DNA of 7,556 nucleotides from Candidatus Poribacteria bacterium (GCA_009842375.1 VYFM01000499.1:1-7556); one strand, 5' to 3'; shown: positions 1-6,479, counted from the first letter of the stretch. The notes: generated by a model from the sequence alone, not told the origin. Translations and numbers: made by a program.

Positions 1-88
1 ATAGTATCTTTTTGTAGATGTCAACTAAAATAGCAAAATGTCTTATTGGATATATATTGGTCTTTTATAGGTATATTAAATTTTGTTC

Positions 89-231
89 GTCTGAACCAGG
101 ATTAGCAGGATTACATGATTTCCAGGATTAGGAGTTGGTAAGTATATATTCCGTTGTAAAGAATGAAGGACTACTTTTTGCAAAGGAACATTGGAATATA
201 AATCTCTTATCCTGAAAATCTTGGTTCAGAC
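89..231. repeat. Inverted pair of GTCTGAACCAGGATT-type interspersed repeats
   Basis: The left copy GTCTGAACCAGGATT (89-103) and the right copy AATCTTGGTTCAGAC (217-231) are inverted and match at 14 of 15 bases. Weaker similarity continues inward through a CAGGAT core for about ten more bases. Inside the left arm the unit CAGGATTA recurs at about 98-104, 106-112 and 123-130. The total span is 143 bp, and the interior has no open reading frame. The layout resembles a non-autonomous inverted-repeat element. I recall similar CCAGGATT repeats scattered in several environmental genomes, but I cannot confirm this without a search. Confidence 0.6.
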
Positions 232-240
232 ATAATACAT

Positions 241-262
241 GTCGGAGGTCGCTCCGACCTAC
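241..262 (-). repeat. GTAG-headed palindromic repeat (REP-like), copy A
   Basis: Read on the minus strand, GTAG (262-259) is followed directly by a perfect 7-bp stem, GTCGGAG/CTCCGAC, around the loop CGAC. The GTAG tetranucleotide placed 5' of a palindrome is the known layout of REP sequences handled by TnpA-REP (RAYT) Y1 transposases. The hairpin shares its GAGCGACCTCC core with the copy at 3094-3115. No RAYT gene lies in the window, so any mobilisation would be in trans. Confidence 0.6.
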
Positions 263-282
263 CAGATTGTATATGAGAATGC

Positions 283-305
283 GGGTGAGGAAACCTCGTC
301 CCTAC
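283..305 (-). repeat. GTAG-headed palindromic repeat (REP-like), copy B
   Basis: On the minus strand, GTAG (305-302) is followed directly by GGACGAGG, the loop TTT and CCTCACCC. All eight positions pair if two G-U wobbles are allowed in RNA. The stem sequence differs from copy A, yet the layout is the same. It starts about 24 bases after the last stop codon of operon 2, so it could protect or end the transcript. No T-run follows, so I do not call it an intrinsic terminator. Confidence 0.55.
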
Positions 306-328
306 GATTTGCGGATGGGTATATTAAT

Positions 329-1171
329 CTATTCAAAATATGATGAATTTGACTGCCCGCGATAGAGAACAACACTATATCGCAACGTCAAGGATTCGTC
401 TGGAGCGATATGGAATGGTTCGTAGTAGACGGGTGAAGGATGGATTAAACAGTAGTTTTGTCGATTGCGTACCCACCATGTTGTTGGATGGCGGGGATTG
501 TCAGGGTGGTCAATGATTGCAACGCCGTAAGTTTCGTTGTCAGACGGATGTTGTGAAGTGAAGCTGCACCACTTACTCTGTTTTCCGAAGATATCCATCG
601 GTTCGGTGCGTCCATCAGCATCTAATAAGTTTCCCGGTGTGATGATGTTATCGAATCGGATAGCCATGCCGCTATAATATCTGCCATCTGCACCGGGTTC
701 ACCACGGCGTAGGTCAAGTACTACCTCACGTTGGTTTGGGCGAAGTGTCAATCCAACAGAGATCTGCATGGTGTCGGCAGAGGGAGCATGAACGGTGATT
801 CTTCGTGTCTCGTTTAGATGTGTTGTCCCACGCCAATCAATCCATGCGTTTTCGGTAAGTAAACTTGCGCTGTCGGTTGTTGTATTTAGGGCAACAATCC
901 GTTGATGGACTATTTTTCCGAAACCAGTTGGATCAGCATCTTTTGCGGGTTGTTCCCAGAAATTGACATCGTTGACTTTTTTCCACGCAACCCATAATCC
1001 TTGATGGTGGACATGATCACCGGGTTCGTTCATGGTAAGCGAAGGGGCACCGGGTAGATTCAATGGATGGCAAAAGGGACGATTGCCATCTTCAGGAAAA
1101 TGGTATCCTAAAACCTGTTCGTCGTTCCAAGCGATGGAGAGACTGTGTTGTGTTTTTGATAATGAAAACAT
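329..1171 (-). CDS. DUF6807 / PmoA-like family protein
   Basis: A 280-residue protein that I recognise as the DUF6807 family, often annotated 'PmoA family protein' although it is not methane monooxygenase. The key segment is at residues 55-73: HHQGLWVAW followed by VNDVNFWE, close to the family's HHRGLW...G.vNgvdFW pattern. Other supporting segments are an ITVHA strand and WIDWRGTTHLNETRRI near residues 110-125, and a C-terminal YEPFHIAPDESLTLRYSVV. No signal peptide or membrane segment is visible. The family fold is thought to be beta-rich and galactose-mutarotase-like, and its members often sit beside sugar isomerases and oxidoreductases. The biochemical role is unknown. An AGGAT ribosome binding site (1177-1181) lies 5 bases before the ATG. 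It is the last gene of operon 2, 25 bp after the small gene. A carbohydrate-related role is inferred from context only. Confidence 0.8.
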   Translation of the reverse strand: MFSLSKTQHSLSIAWNDEQVLGYHFPEDGNRPFCHPLNLPGAPSLTMNEPGDHVHHQGLWVAWKKVNDVNFWEQPAKDADPTGFGKIVHQRIVALNTTTDSASLLTENAWIDWRGTTHLNETRRITVHAPSADTMQISVGLTLRPNQREVVLDLRRGEPGADGRYYSGMAIRFDNIITPGNLLDADGRTEPMDIFGKQSKWCSFTSQHPSDNETYGVAIIDHPDNPRHPTTWWVRNRQNYCLIHPSPVYYEPFHIAPDESLTLRYSVVLYRGQSNSSYFE

Positions 1172-1196
1172 ATAATATCCTAATATCGCGTTGATT

Positions 1197-1391
1197 TCAT
1201 AACCGGTCTAAATCCATCGGTTCAGCTTTTCCTTCAGCAATTTCCTGTTTAGCCCGTTGGGCAGCTGCAACAAGTTGGTCTTGTGTATTGTAAAAGGAGA
1301 TATCCCACTGGAGTTCGTCATGCAGATCAACTATGTACTCACGCAAATGTTTGACAATACTGATAATGGCAAAAATTACATTAGAAGCCAT
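1197..1391 (-). CDS. Unrecognised small protein (64 aa) in operon 2
   Basis: I do not recognise this protein. The frame can be read back to a TTG at 1406, but the ATG at 1389-1391 is the better start because GGAG (1401-1404) lies 9 bases before it and would be coding if the TTG were used. The 64 residues open with a short hydrophobic stretch (NVIFAIISIV), too short and interrupted for a confident membrane helix. A mixed helix with acidic and aromatic residues follows (HDELQWDISFY). The end is a charged helix rich in Ala, Lys and Glu, finishing EPMDLDRL. It starts 16 bp after the isomerase stop and ends 25 bp before the DUF6807 gene, so co-transcription is likely. It could be a small partner or regulator of its neighbours. 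Residue composition and the fitting ribosome binding site favour a real gene. Confidence 0.6.
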   Translation of the reverse strand: MASNVIFAIISIVKHLREYIVDLHDELQWDISFYNTQDQLVAAAQRAKQEIAEGKAEPMDLDRL

Positions 1392-1400
1392 TGTAAATAT

Positions 1401-1404
1401 CTCC
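1401..1404 (-). promoter_or_regulatory. Ribosome binding site that fixes the start of the 64-aa gene
   Basis: GGAG on the minus strand sits 9 bases before the ATG at 1389-1391. It overlaps codons 1-2 of the longer TTG-start version, which has no comparable site between it and the preceding stop codon at 1408-1410. This supports the shorter protein. Confidence 0.6.
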
Positions 1405-1407
1405 AAA

Positions 1408-2232
1408 TTAGTTAAGATAAGGATTCACGACTTCGCGCTCAATATTCAATCCTTCCCATTCGTCATCCCCTGGACCGTCATAGATGAGTGTATGCGGACC
1501 AGCAAAACCGGCTTCCTGTGCAAGATCAAGGCATTGAATGTAATCGTCTTTGTCAATTTCACGTGGGGCAGCGAAGTGTGCTTTGGTATGACACGATTCT
1601 GCTCTTGGTGCAATTGCTGCGAGGTTAGTGTATTTTGTATCACCACGCCAGTTACCAAAGTCAAGACATAACCCAACTTTTCCGTCTAAATTATCCAAAA
1701 TGGTGTTGACATTTTCTGGCGTAGAAAAGATGGAGAACCAGTTTTCAGTCATCAAACGAATACCTGCAGCCTCTGCTCGTTCGGTTAGACGTGAAAGTGA
1801 ATTTTGACTTTGTGCTATGGTTTCTTTGGACGGTTCTGCTTTACCACCGATGACACGTGCACATTTTGCGCCAAGTTCTCCTGCGATGTCAATCCACTTC
1901 TCAATCCAGGCGATGTCGCGTTCTGCATTAGTAGGGTGTGTGATGTCACCTTCGTCTATGAGTAAAGAGAAAAGTTCAAGATCAGCCTCTTGGTGTGCAG
2001 CCCGGAGTTCATATAGATATGTTTTTTCAATTGAAGGAAGATGGAAATGACAAAGTTCGACGGTATTTATACCGAATTCGGCAATACGCATAGGTAAGTC
2101 TAAAAGCGAAACAGGACCATTGTTATGGGTTTCAGTGGGTATTTGCATGTCGTGTGCGGGTCCTGTAAATCCCGGCTTTCCGAGTTGTCGATGCAAACTC
2201 CACGTAGAGACTGAAAGGCGAGGTGTTGGCAT
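1408..2232 (-). CDS. Sugar phosphate isomerase/epimerase-like TIM-barrel protein
   Basis: A 274-residue protein of the AP-endonuclease-2-like xylose-isomerase TIM-barrel superfamily. It opens with the typical first strand (LSVSTWSLH). Likely metal ligands fall at family positions: Glu59 in NTVELCHFHL, Glu163 in MTENWFS, Asp191 in LCLDFGNW, and His215 and His219 in CHTKAHF. A late Tyr-Asp-Gly-Pro segment (about 251-254) precedes a C-terminal helix. Length is normal for the family, which uses a divalent metal to isomerise or epimerise sugars or related polyols in the cytoplasm; some members are dehydratases or inositol enzymes. GGAGA (2242-2246) lies 9 bases before the ATG. It is 41 bp after the hydrolase and 16 bp before the small gene. 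The exact substrate cannot be read from sequence. Confidence 0.85.
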   Translation of the reverse strand: MPTPRLSVSTWSLHRQLGKPGFTGPAHDMQIPTETHNNGPVSLLDLPMRIAEFGINTVELCHFHLPSIEKTYLYELRAAHQEADLELFSLLIDEGDITHPTNAERDIAWIEKWIDIAGELGAKCARVIGGKAEPSKETIAQSQNSLSRLTERAEAAGIRLMTENWFSIFSTPENVNTILDNLDGKVGLCLDFGNWRGDTKYTNLAAIAPRAESCHTKAHFAAPREIDKDDYIQCLDLAQEAGFAGPHTLIYDGPGDDEWEGLNIEREVVNPYLN

Positions 2233-2273
2233 GATTTATTATCTCCGATATTTTCGTTTATGTGAAATCGTAT

Positions 2274-2990
2274 TTACAATTTTTTGCTAATCCACGCCAC
2301 GACCTTTTCAACCATGATGGGAGTGCCATCATCGGAAAAAACGTGGTCTACGCCGGGGAGTTCAAGGAGTTCTGTTGGTTCGTTTGCGAAATTTAATATA
2401 TCAATACTATCTTGGATTGGAACAATATCGTCTTCTGAACCGTGAACTAAAAGCCAAGGAACAGCAAATTTACTTGCATGTTTTGCGACACTATCAATCG
2501 TTGTCATATCGTCTATATATATTTGTGAAAGCGGACAATCCGGTTCATCCCACATAAAACCTTCGTCTGGTATTACATCACCGAATTCACGGTCAGCGAA
2601 TGCTTTTGTATGTACCATCCCCGCAAGTGAAACGAGTACTTCAATACGTTCATCAGAAGCAGCACGTAATACACCGACTGCGCCACCCATACTATGTCCA
2701 ACGTAACAGATCTTATATTCGCTAAGGACATCAATCACGCTTCCGAGGTCTGTCACCTCTTTTGTAATCGTGGAATCTGTAAACGCACCTTCCGATTCAC
2801 CATTACCGGAAAATGAGAAGCGGAGTGCAGATATTCCAGCATCGGCAAGACCATCTGCTAAAGCGATTAGCGCAGGTCTATCTTTATTTCCAGTTACCCC
2901 ATGTCCGATTACTACGATTCTATTATCGTTACCTTCGTGATATGTATAATCAAGACGTTCACCTTGTTCGTTTCTAATTTCTCCAAACAT
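2274..2990 (-). CDS. Alpha/beta-fold serine hydrolase (esterase-like)
   Basis: A 238-residue cytoplasmic hydrolase with no signal peptide. The catalytic triad is visible: Ser100 in the nucleophile elbow GHSMGG (98-103), Asp187 in HGSEDDIVP (183-191) and His216 in GVDHVF. The oxyanion-side loop is HGVTGNKDRP (30-39), and RFSFSGNGESEG (57-68) is the usual strand-turn before the next helix. The residue 57-85 pattern and the compact length resemble the cinnamoyl/feruloyl-esterase-like branch of the family, though the superfamily is too broad to name a substrate. The stop is followed after 41 bp by the isomerase gene, so this looks like the first gene of operon 2. The ribosome binding site is weak (GAGA about 4 bases before the ATG). 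No strong promoter is visible upstream. Confidence 0.85.
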   Translation of the reverse strand: MFGEIRNEQGERLDYTYHEGNDNRIVVIGHGVTGNKDRPALIALADGLADAGISALRFSFSGNGESEGAFTDSTITKEVTDLGSVIDVLSEYKICYVGHSMGGAVGVLRAASDERIEVLVSLAGMVHTKAFADREFGDVIPDEGFMWDEPDCPLSQIYIDDMTTIDSVAKHASKFAVPWLLVHGSEDDIVPIQDSIDILNFANEPTELLELPGVDHVFSDDGTPIMVEKVVAWISKKL

Positions 2991-3089
2991 AATTTCTCTG
3001 AATTCCTATAGACGTATTAAATATCGGATTTACAACGTTTGATAAGGAAGAAATACATTCATACAACGTAATCCATGACACCTCTCACA

Positions 3090-3164
3090 TTCTGTAGGAG
3101 CGACCTCCCGGTCGCGACATAAACACATTGATGTGGAAAATGGGTAACGGTCGCTCGTACAGAA
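3090..3164. repeat. 75-bp inverted-repeat element made of REP-like hairpins
   Basis: The ends are inverted copies: TTCTGTAGGAGCGACC (3090-3105) and the reverse complement of TTCTGTACGAGCGACC (3149-3164), matching at 15 of 16 bases. The left end continues into a GTAG-headed hairpin: GTAG at 3094-3097, then stem GCGACC (3100-3105), loop TCCC and GGTCGC (3110-3115). The right end has GTAC instead of GTAG and a degenerate stem. Two REPs facing each other form the arrangement called a BIME. The left core is related to the hairpin at 241-262. No open reading frame lies inside. Confidence 0.65.
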
Positions 3165-3232
3165 GAAACCCTACAACAAATGGATTACTCCCTTAAATTG
3201 ACACTTATGATTCTATCATGAATCGAAACTTG

Positions 3233-3282
3233 AGTAAAATAACGGCTTTGCAAGGTTTGAATACATTGCAAGAACCGTTATT
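3233..3282 (-). terminator. Likely intrinsic terminator of the molybdenum hydroxylase operon
   Basis: On the minus strand the arms AATAACGG (3282-3275) and CCGTTATT (3245-3238) pair perfectly. Inner arms TTGCAA (3271-3266) and TTGCAA (3253-3248) also pair, and the loop is about 12 bases. The stem begins about 7 bases after the catalytic-subunit stop codon and runs into a T-rich stretch (TTATTTTA). Position, stem and tail all fit a Rho-independent terminator, although the stem is less GC-rich than usual. Confidence 0.65.
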
Positions 3283-3288
3283 AGAAAA

Positions 3289-5592
3289 CTACGCGCCATG
3301 TCCATTGTTCTTTAGAGCTTCAACAACCTTTTCCGGTTTGATCGGCAATTCCGTTACACGGATTCCGACAGCATCTTTGACGGCGTTTGCCATTGTTGCC
3401 AATGTTGGTGTGATAGGTGGTTCACCAACACCTTTTGCCCCATAAGGACCGTTCGGTGCAGGCACCTCAACGATAACAGATTCAACGGTGGGCAGGTCAG
3501 CAGAGGTAGGAACACGGTAATCAACGAAACCGGGATTAATGTTTCCGTTTTCACCGTATTGCATCTCTTCCATCATAGCCCATGCATAGCCTTGCACTGT
3601 ACCCCCTTCAATTTGCCCTTCTACCGCCATAGGATTAATTGCGAACCCGACATCTTGTGATGCAACAAGTTTCAGGACTCTTGTTCTACCGGTATCAGGG
3701 TCAACTTCGACTTTTGCTATCTGCGCTGCGAGTGCAGGTGTGCTTGGTTGCCGTGCAAATGAACCTTTACCGACAATTGGACCACCTGTTGTTGAAAGAC
3801 TATATGCAGCAAGTTCACCTAATGAAATAGACTTTGGTGGATCCGCAGTCACAATATGAACTGCACCGTCTTTCAGTTCAAGGTTATCCTCGTTTGTATT
3901 CAACCGTTCAGCTGCAAGTTCAAGTATACGTCTTCGTGCATCTTCAGCTGCCAGTTTTGCTGTGTTTCCCATTGTGAAAGTGACAACGCTACCCCCTGAA
4001 CCAGTAGAATATGGAGCAGAATCAGTGTCACCTCGACGTATTGTTACGTTTTCATAAGGCACGGTCAAGATTTCTGCTATAATCTGTGTGATTGCAGTAT
4101 CCGTTCCTGTAATGTCCATAGAACCGTGGAATATACGTGCACTGCCGTCTTCGTGGACGGAGACATAAACACCACCAGGACCGCATCCGTTTGTCCAATC
4201 ACCGACAGCCACACCCCATCCTTGGTTATCATCTGCTTCACGATCCCACCATCCAGCGGCATCTGCTACGGCTTCTAAGGTTTCCTTATAACCGACTTTC
4301 GGTTCACTGCCACCAGCGGGTACAGAATCACCCTCTTCGCGCATATTCATCAGACGGAATTTGACAGGATCCATACCAATCTGTTCAGCAATATCGTCAA
4401 GTTGTGATTCACCAGCGAAAATTGCTTGTGGTGCACCTGGTGCTCTATAGGCAGCAGTACCAGATTTGTTGGTATGTACGCCATAAGCATCTATTTTAAT
4501 GTTTGGTATCTTATAAACACCACGCACTCGGATTGTACTACCAATGGATGCACCAGAGACGGAACCTGAATCCCAAAATGCAAGTGCTTGCCGTGCAAGA
4601 ATATGTCCATCTTTGGTAGCACCGGTCTTTATTTTGATTACACAACCAGGAGCAGGTCTACCATCGAGGAATTCCTCTTCCCGAGTCATTTGCACACGAA
4701 CTGGACGACCAGCTTTTTGTGAGAGCAATACTGCAGGGACATGCGTTATAATCACCCCAAAACGACCACCAAAACCACCACCCATAGTTGTGCCGATGAC
4801 GTTTATCTGTGTTAGTGGAATTCCAAGCGTGCCAGCAATACCGGAGCGGATAGCAAAGGGACCTTGTGTTGATGCCCATACCGTAACTTTACCTGATGAA
4901 TCTGCACTTGCAACTGAGACATGCGGCTCCATATAGGTCTGATGGACGCGGGGAATCACGTAAGTATCTTCAACGACGATGTCAGACTCAGCGAATCCTT
5001 TTTCAACATCTCCTGCTTCATTGTGGGTTTCTGCGGAAATATTATAGTAGACTTCATCGGAATACTTTTCTAATTCTGCTTCAAGTTTCCGAATTTCATC
5101 ACTGTTGTCATCTTCTTGGTCACTCGACAGTTCTTTGATTTTGGCACTGATGCTTCGACGGTTTGGACCATCTTTTGTTTCATCTCCGTGTAAACGAGGT
5201 GCAGATGACTTAATGGATTCCATAACGTCCTGCACAACAGGCAACACTTCATATTCAATCTTGATCAGTTCAGCAGCTTCCTCAGCAACGTCAGCATCGG
5301 TAGCAGCAACTGCGGCAAGCGGTTCTCCCAAATAAAGCACTTTATCAGTAGCAAAGACTCGTCGACCACTTGGGACATCGTCCTGCGTAATAATTGCTCT
5401 GACACCCGGAAGTTTTTCTGCTTCACTGGTATCAATACTGAGAATATTCGCGTGTGCATGCTTACTACGGACGATTTTACCGTAGAGCATGCCAGCAGGG
5501 TGCACATCTGCACCGTATTGTGCAGCACCGGTTACTTTTTCAACAGCGTCAACGCGCGGTAATTTTTTGCCAACAACAGAATAATCTGACAT
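3289..5592 (-). CDS. Molybdopterin-binding catalytic subunit of an XDH/aldehyde oxidoreductase-type hydroxylase
   Basis: This 767-residue subunit hydroxylates a C-H bond next to a heteroatom or carbonyl at a molybdenum-pterin centre. The N-terminal a/b hammerhead domain occupies about residues 10-120, starting GKKLPRVDAVEKVTGAAQYGAD. Cofactor and active-site motifs follow: HQTYMEPH (217-224, Gln218 aligning with the apical Gln767 of bovine xanthine oxidase), GGGFGGRFG (271-279), AYRAPGAPQ (381-389), GQIEGG (659-664) and KGVGEPP (720-726), whose Glu724 is the catalytic base. The loop AYRAPG lacks the Cys of form I CO dehydrogenase (AYRCSFR), and Phe278 stands where xanthine oxidase has purine-binding Glu802. 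An aldehyde, aromatic or other heterocycle is therefore more likely than CO or xanthine. Residues about 142-190 are an unusually long acidic linker. AAAGGAGA (5598-5605) precedes the ATG. It is the last gene of operon 1. Confidence 0.93.
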   Translation of the reverse strand: MSDYSVVGKKLPRVDAVEKVTGAAQYGADVHPAGMLYGKIVRSKHAHANILSIDTSEAEKLPGVRAIITQDDVPSGRRVFATDKVLYLGEPLAAVAATDADVAEEAAELIKIEYEVLPVVQDVMESIKSSAPRLHGDETKDGPNRRSISAKIKELSSDQEDDNSDEIRKLEAELEKYSDEVYYNISAETHNEAGDVEKGFAESDIVVEDTYVIPRVHQTYMEPHVSVASADSSGKVTVWASTQGPFAIRSGIAGTLGIPLTQINVIGTTMGGGFGGRFGVIITHVPAVLLSQKAGRPVRVQMTREEEFLDGRPAPGCVIKIKTGATKDGHILARQALAFWDSGSVSGASIGSTIRVRGVYKIPNIKIDAYGVHTNKSGTAAYRAPGAPQAIFAGESQLDDIAEQIGMDPVKFRLMNMREEGDSVPAGGSEPKVGYKETLEAVADAAGWWDREADDNQGWGVAVGDWTNGCGPGGVYVSVHEDGSARIFHGSMDITGTDTAITQIIAEILTVPYENVTIRRGDTDSAPYSTGSGGSVVTFTMGNTAKLAAEDARRRILELAAERLNTNEDNLELKDGAVHIVTADPPKSISLGELAAYSLSTTGGPIVGKGSFARQPSTPALAAQIAKVEVDPDTGRTRVLKLVASQDVGFAINPMAVEGQIEGGTVQGYAWAMMEEMQYGENGNINPGFVDYRVPTSADLPTVESVIVEVPAPNGPYGAKGVGEPPITPTLATMANAVKDAVGIRVTELPIKPEKVVEALKNNGHGA

Positions 5593-5645
5593 GCAAGTCT
5601 CCTTTCACTCTGATTAATGTTATGTATGTCAATACTTCGTATCTG

Positions 5646-5888
5646 CTATTCTTCTGTGTTATTCTTGACAGATGGAAGGACTATTTTTCCATTTTTTATC
5701 GCGGCATGAACTCTTTTGCAAACACGAATGGTTTTTCCATCAACCTCATGTTCATATAGTAACTTCACACCTGTGCGACCAGATATGGGACACGTGCCAC
5801 GTCCATTATTGTATAGACCTTCATGAACTGTGCCGTTCGGATCAACGTATAGGTGTCTGATACCTACTCCTCGATGTGTTTTTGCCAT
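5646..5888 (-). CDS. Unrecognised basic 80-aa protein inside the molybdenum hydroxylase operon
   Basis: I cannot name this family with confidence. It is a real gene: TAAGGAGA (5893-5900) stands just before the ATG, as strong as the sites of its neighbours, and it lies 43 bp after the iron-sulfur gene and 53 bp before the catalytic gene. The sequence is basic and Gly-rich. It starts MAKTHRGVGIRHLYVDPNG, then NNGRGTCPISGRTGVKLLYE (about 27-46) and DGKTIRVCKRVHAA (50-63). The CPxxG and CKRxH segments look like two half-sites of a degenerate zinc-ribbon, with only two Cys left (about 33 and 57). There is no signal peptide or membrane helix. Insertion between subunit genes suggests either a helper in assembly or a housekeeping small protein caught in the operon. 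The compact beta-rich look with Arg/Lys also allows nucleic-acid binding. Confidence 0.75.
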   Translation of the reverse strand: MAKTHRGVGIRHLYVDPNGTVHEGLYNNGRGTCPISGRTGVKLLYEHEVDGKTIRVCKRVHAAIKNGKIVLPSVKNNTEE

Positions 5889-5931
5889 GTTTTCTCCTTA
5901 TCCATTAGTGCAGATCTATTCTGCTTGTTGT

Positions 5932-6411
5932 CTATGAACTGGTTCGTATTTCTTCAGCGGCTTGAAGCACTGCCTCAAGTATTTTTGTGTACCCGGTACA
6001 ACGGCAGATGTTTCCACCAAGGGCGAATCTGAATTCCTCTTCCGTTCGGTCAGGATTTTCATCTACAAGTGCTTTTGATGCCATAATAAACCCGGGTGTA
6101 CAAAAGCCGCACTGATAACCACCTGTATCAATAAATGCTTGTTGTATGGGGTGAAGTTCACCGTCACTTGCTAAACCTTCAATTGTCGTTATCTCTTTTC
6201 CAGATGCGGTGACTCCAAGTACCATACAAGACGTAACAGCTTTTCCATCAACGATAACAGTACATGCACCACAATCTCCTGTGCTACATCCTTCTTTCGT
6301 TCCTGTCAAACCGATTGTATCACGAAGTACTGCGAGTAATGTTTTGCGTGGTTCTATGAGTAAATCGTGTTCATCTCCATTAACTTTTAGACTGACAGGG
6401 TGTTTTGTCAT
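5932..6411 (-). CDS. [2Fe-2S] iron-sulfur subunit of the molybdenum hydroxylase
   Basis: The 159-residue small subunit carries electrons from the Mo centre to FAD. All eight cluster cysteines are present. The N-terminal plant-ferredoxin-type cluster uses Cys42, Cys47, Cys50 and Cys62 (GCSTGDCGACTV...SC). The C-terminal helical domain cluster uses Cys101, Cys104, Cys136 and Cys138 (QCGFCTPG and ICRCTGY). The length is standard for the family (about 150-170), and the protein is cytoplasmic with no Tat signal. AAGGAGA (6417-6423) sits 5 bases before the ATG. It lies 68 bp after the FAD gene and 43 bp before the 80-aa gene. The separate small-subunit gene matches prokaryotic three-subunit enzymes rather than fused eukaryotic xanthine dehydrogenase. 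Confidence 0.96.
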   Translation of the reverse strand: MTKHPVSLKVNGDEHDLLIEPRKTLLAVLRDTIGLTGTKEGCSTGDCGACTVIVDGKAVTSCMVLGVTASGKEITTIEGLASDGELHPIQQAFIDTGGYQCGFCTPGFIMASKALVDENPDRTEEEFRFALGGNICRCTGYTKILEAVLQAAEEIRTSS

Positions 6412-6479
6412 ATTTTTCTCCTTGATTTACATGTGAGGTATGAGATTCAATGCTCGCGTTTAATTATGAATAGTTGACT

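Larger units (their letters stand above)
1..328. other. Gene-free, repeat-rich region downstream of operon 2
   Basis: No open frame with a start and ribosome binding site is visible on either strand. The stretch holds a pair of inverted CAGGATTA-type repeats (89-231) and two GTAG-headed hairpins (241-262 and 283-305), each listed separately. Bases 1-88 are AT-rich with nothing recognisable. The region follows the stop codon of the last gene of operon 2 and may act as a landing zone for small mobile repeats. No T-tract terminator is evident. Confidence 0.7.
2991..3288. other. Intergenic region between the two operons
   Basis: This 298-bp gap contains the operon 1 terminator (3233-3282) and an inverted-repeat element (3090-3164), listed separately. 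It must also hold the operon 2 promoter if that operon is independent. On the minus strand the best -35/-10 guesses, such as TTGTAA and TATAGG with 19-bp spacing near 3008-3038, are weak, so no promoter is called. GATTC and GAATC (3209-3224) form a small dyad of unknown meaning. Confidence 0.6.

Noticed and set aside
98..130. CRISPR-like array of CAGGATTA units
   Set aside because: The units are only 8-9 bases, degenerate and nearly contiguous, with no spacer-sized gaps and no cas gene in the window.
283..301. Intrinsic terminator for operon 2
   Set aside because: The hairpin is good, but no T-run follows on the minus strand. It fits better as a GTAG-headed interspersed repeat.
1333..1671. 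Plus-strand 112-codon open frame with many Cys and Val
   Set aside because: It overlaps the isomerase and small genes on the other strand, has no fitting ribosome binding site and shows no motif.
3000..3040. Promoter for operon 2
   Set aside because: Candidate -35/-10 pairs have poor matches or 19-bp spacing, so nothing could be called with confidence.
4544..4936. Plus-strand 130-codon open frame inside the catalytic subunit gene
   Set aside because: It lies wholly opposite a gene with strong family motifs. Its translation is low-complexity and Pro/Cys-rich with no recognisable domain, as expected for a shadow frame.
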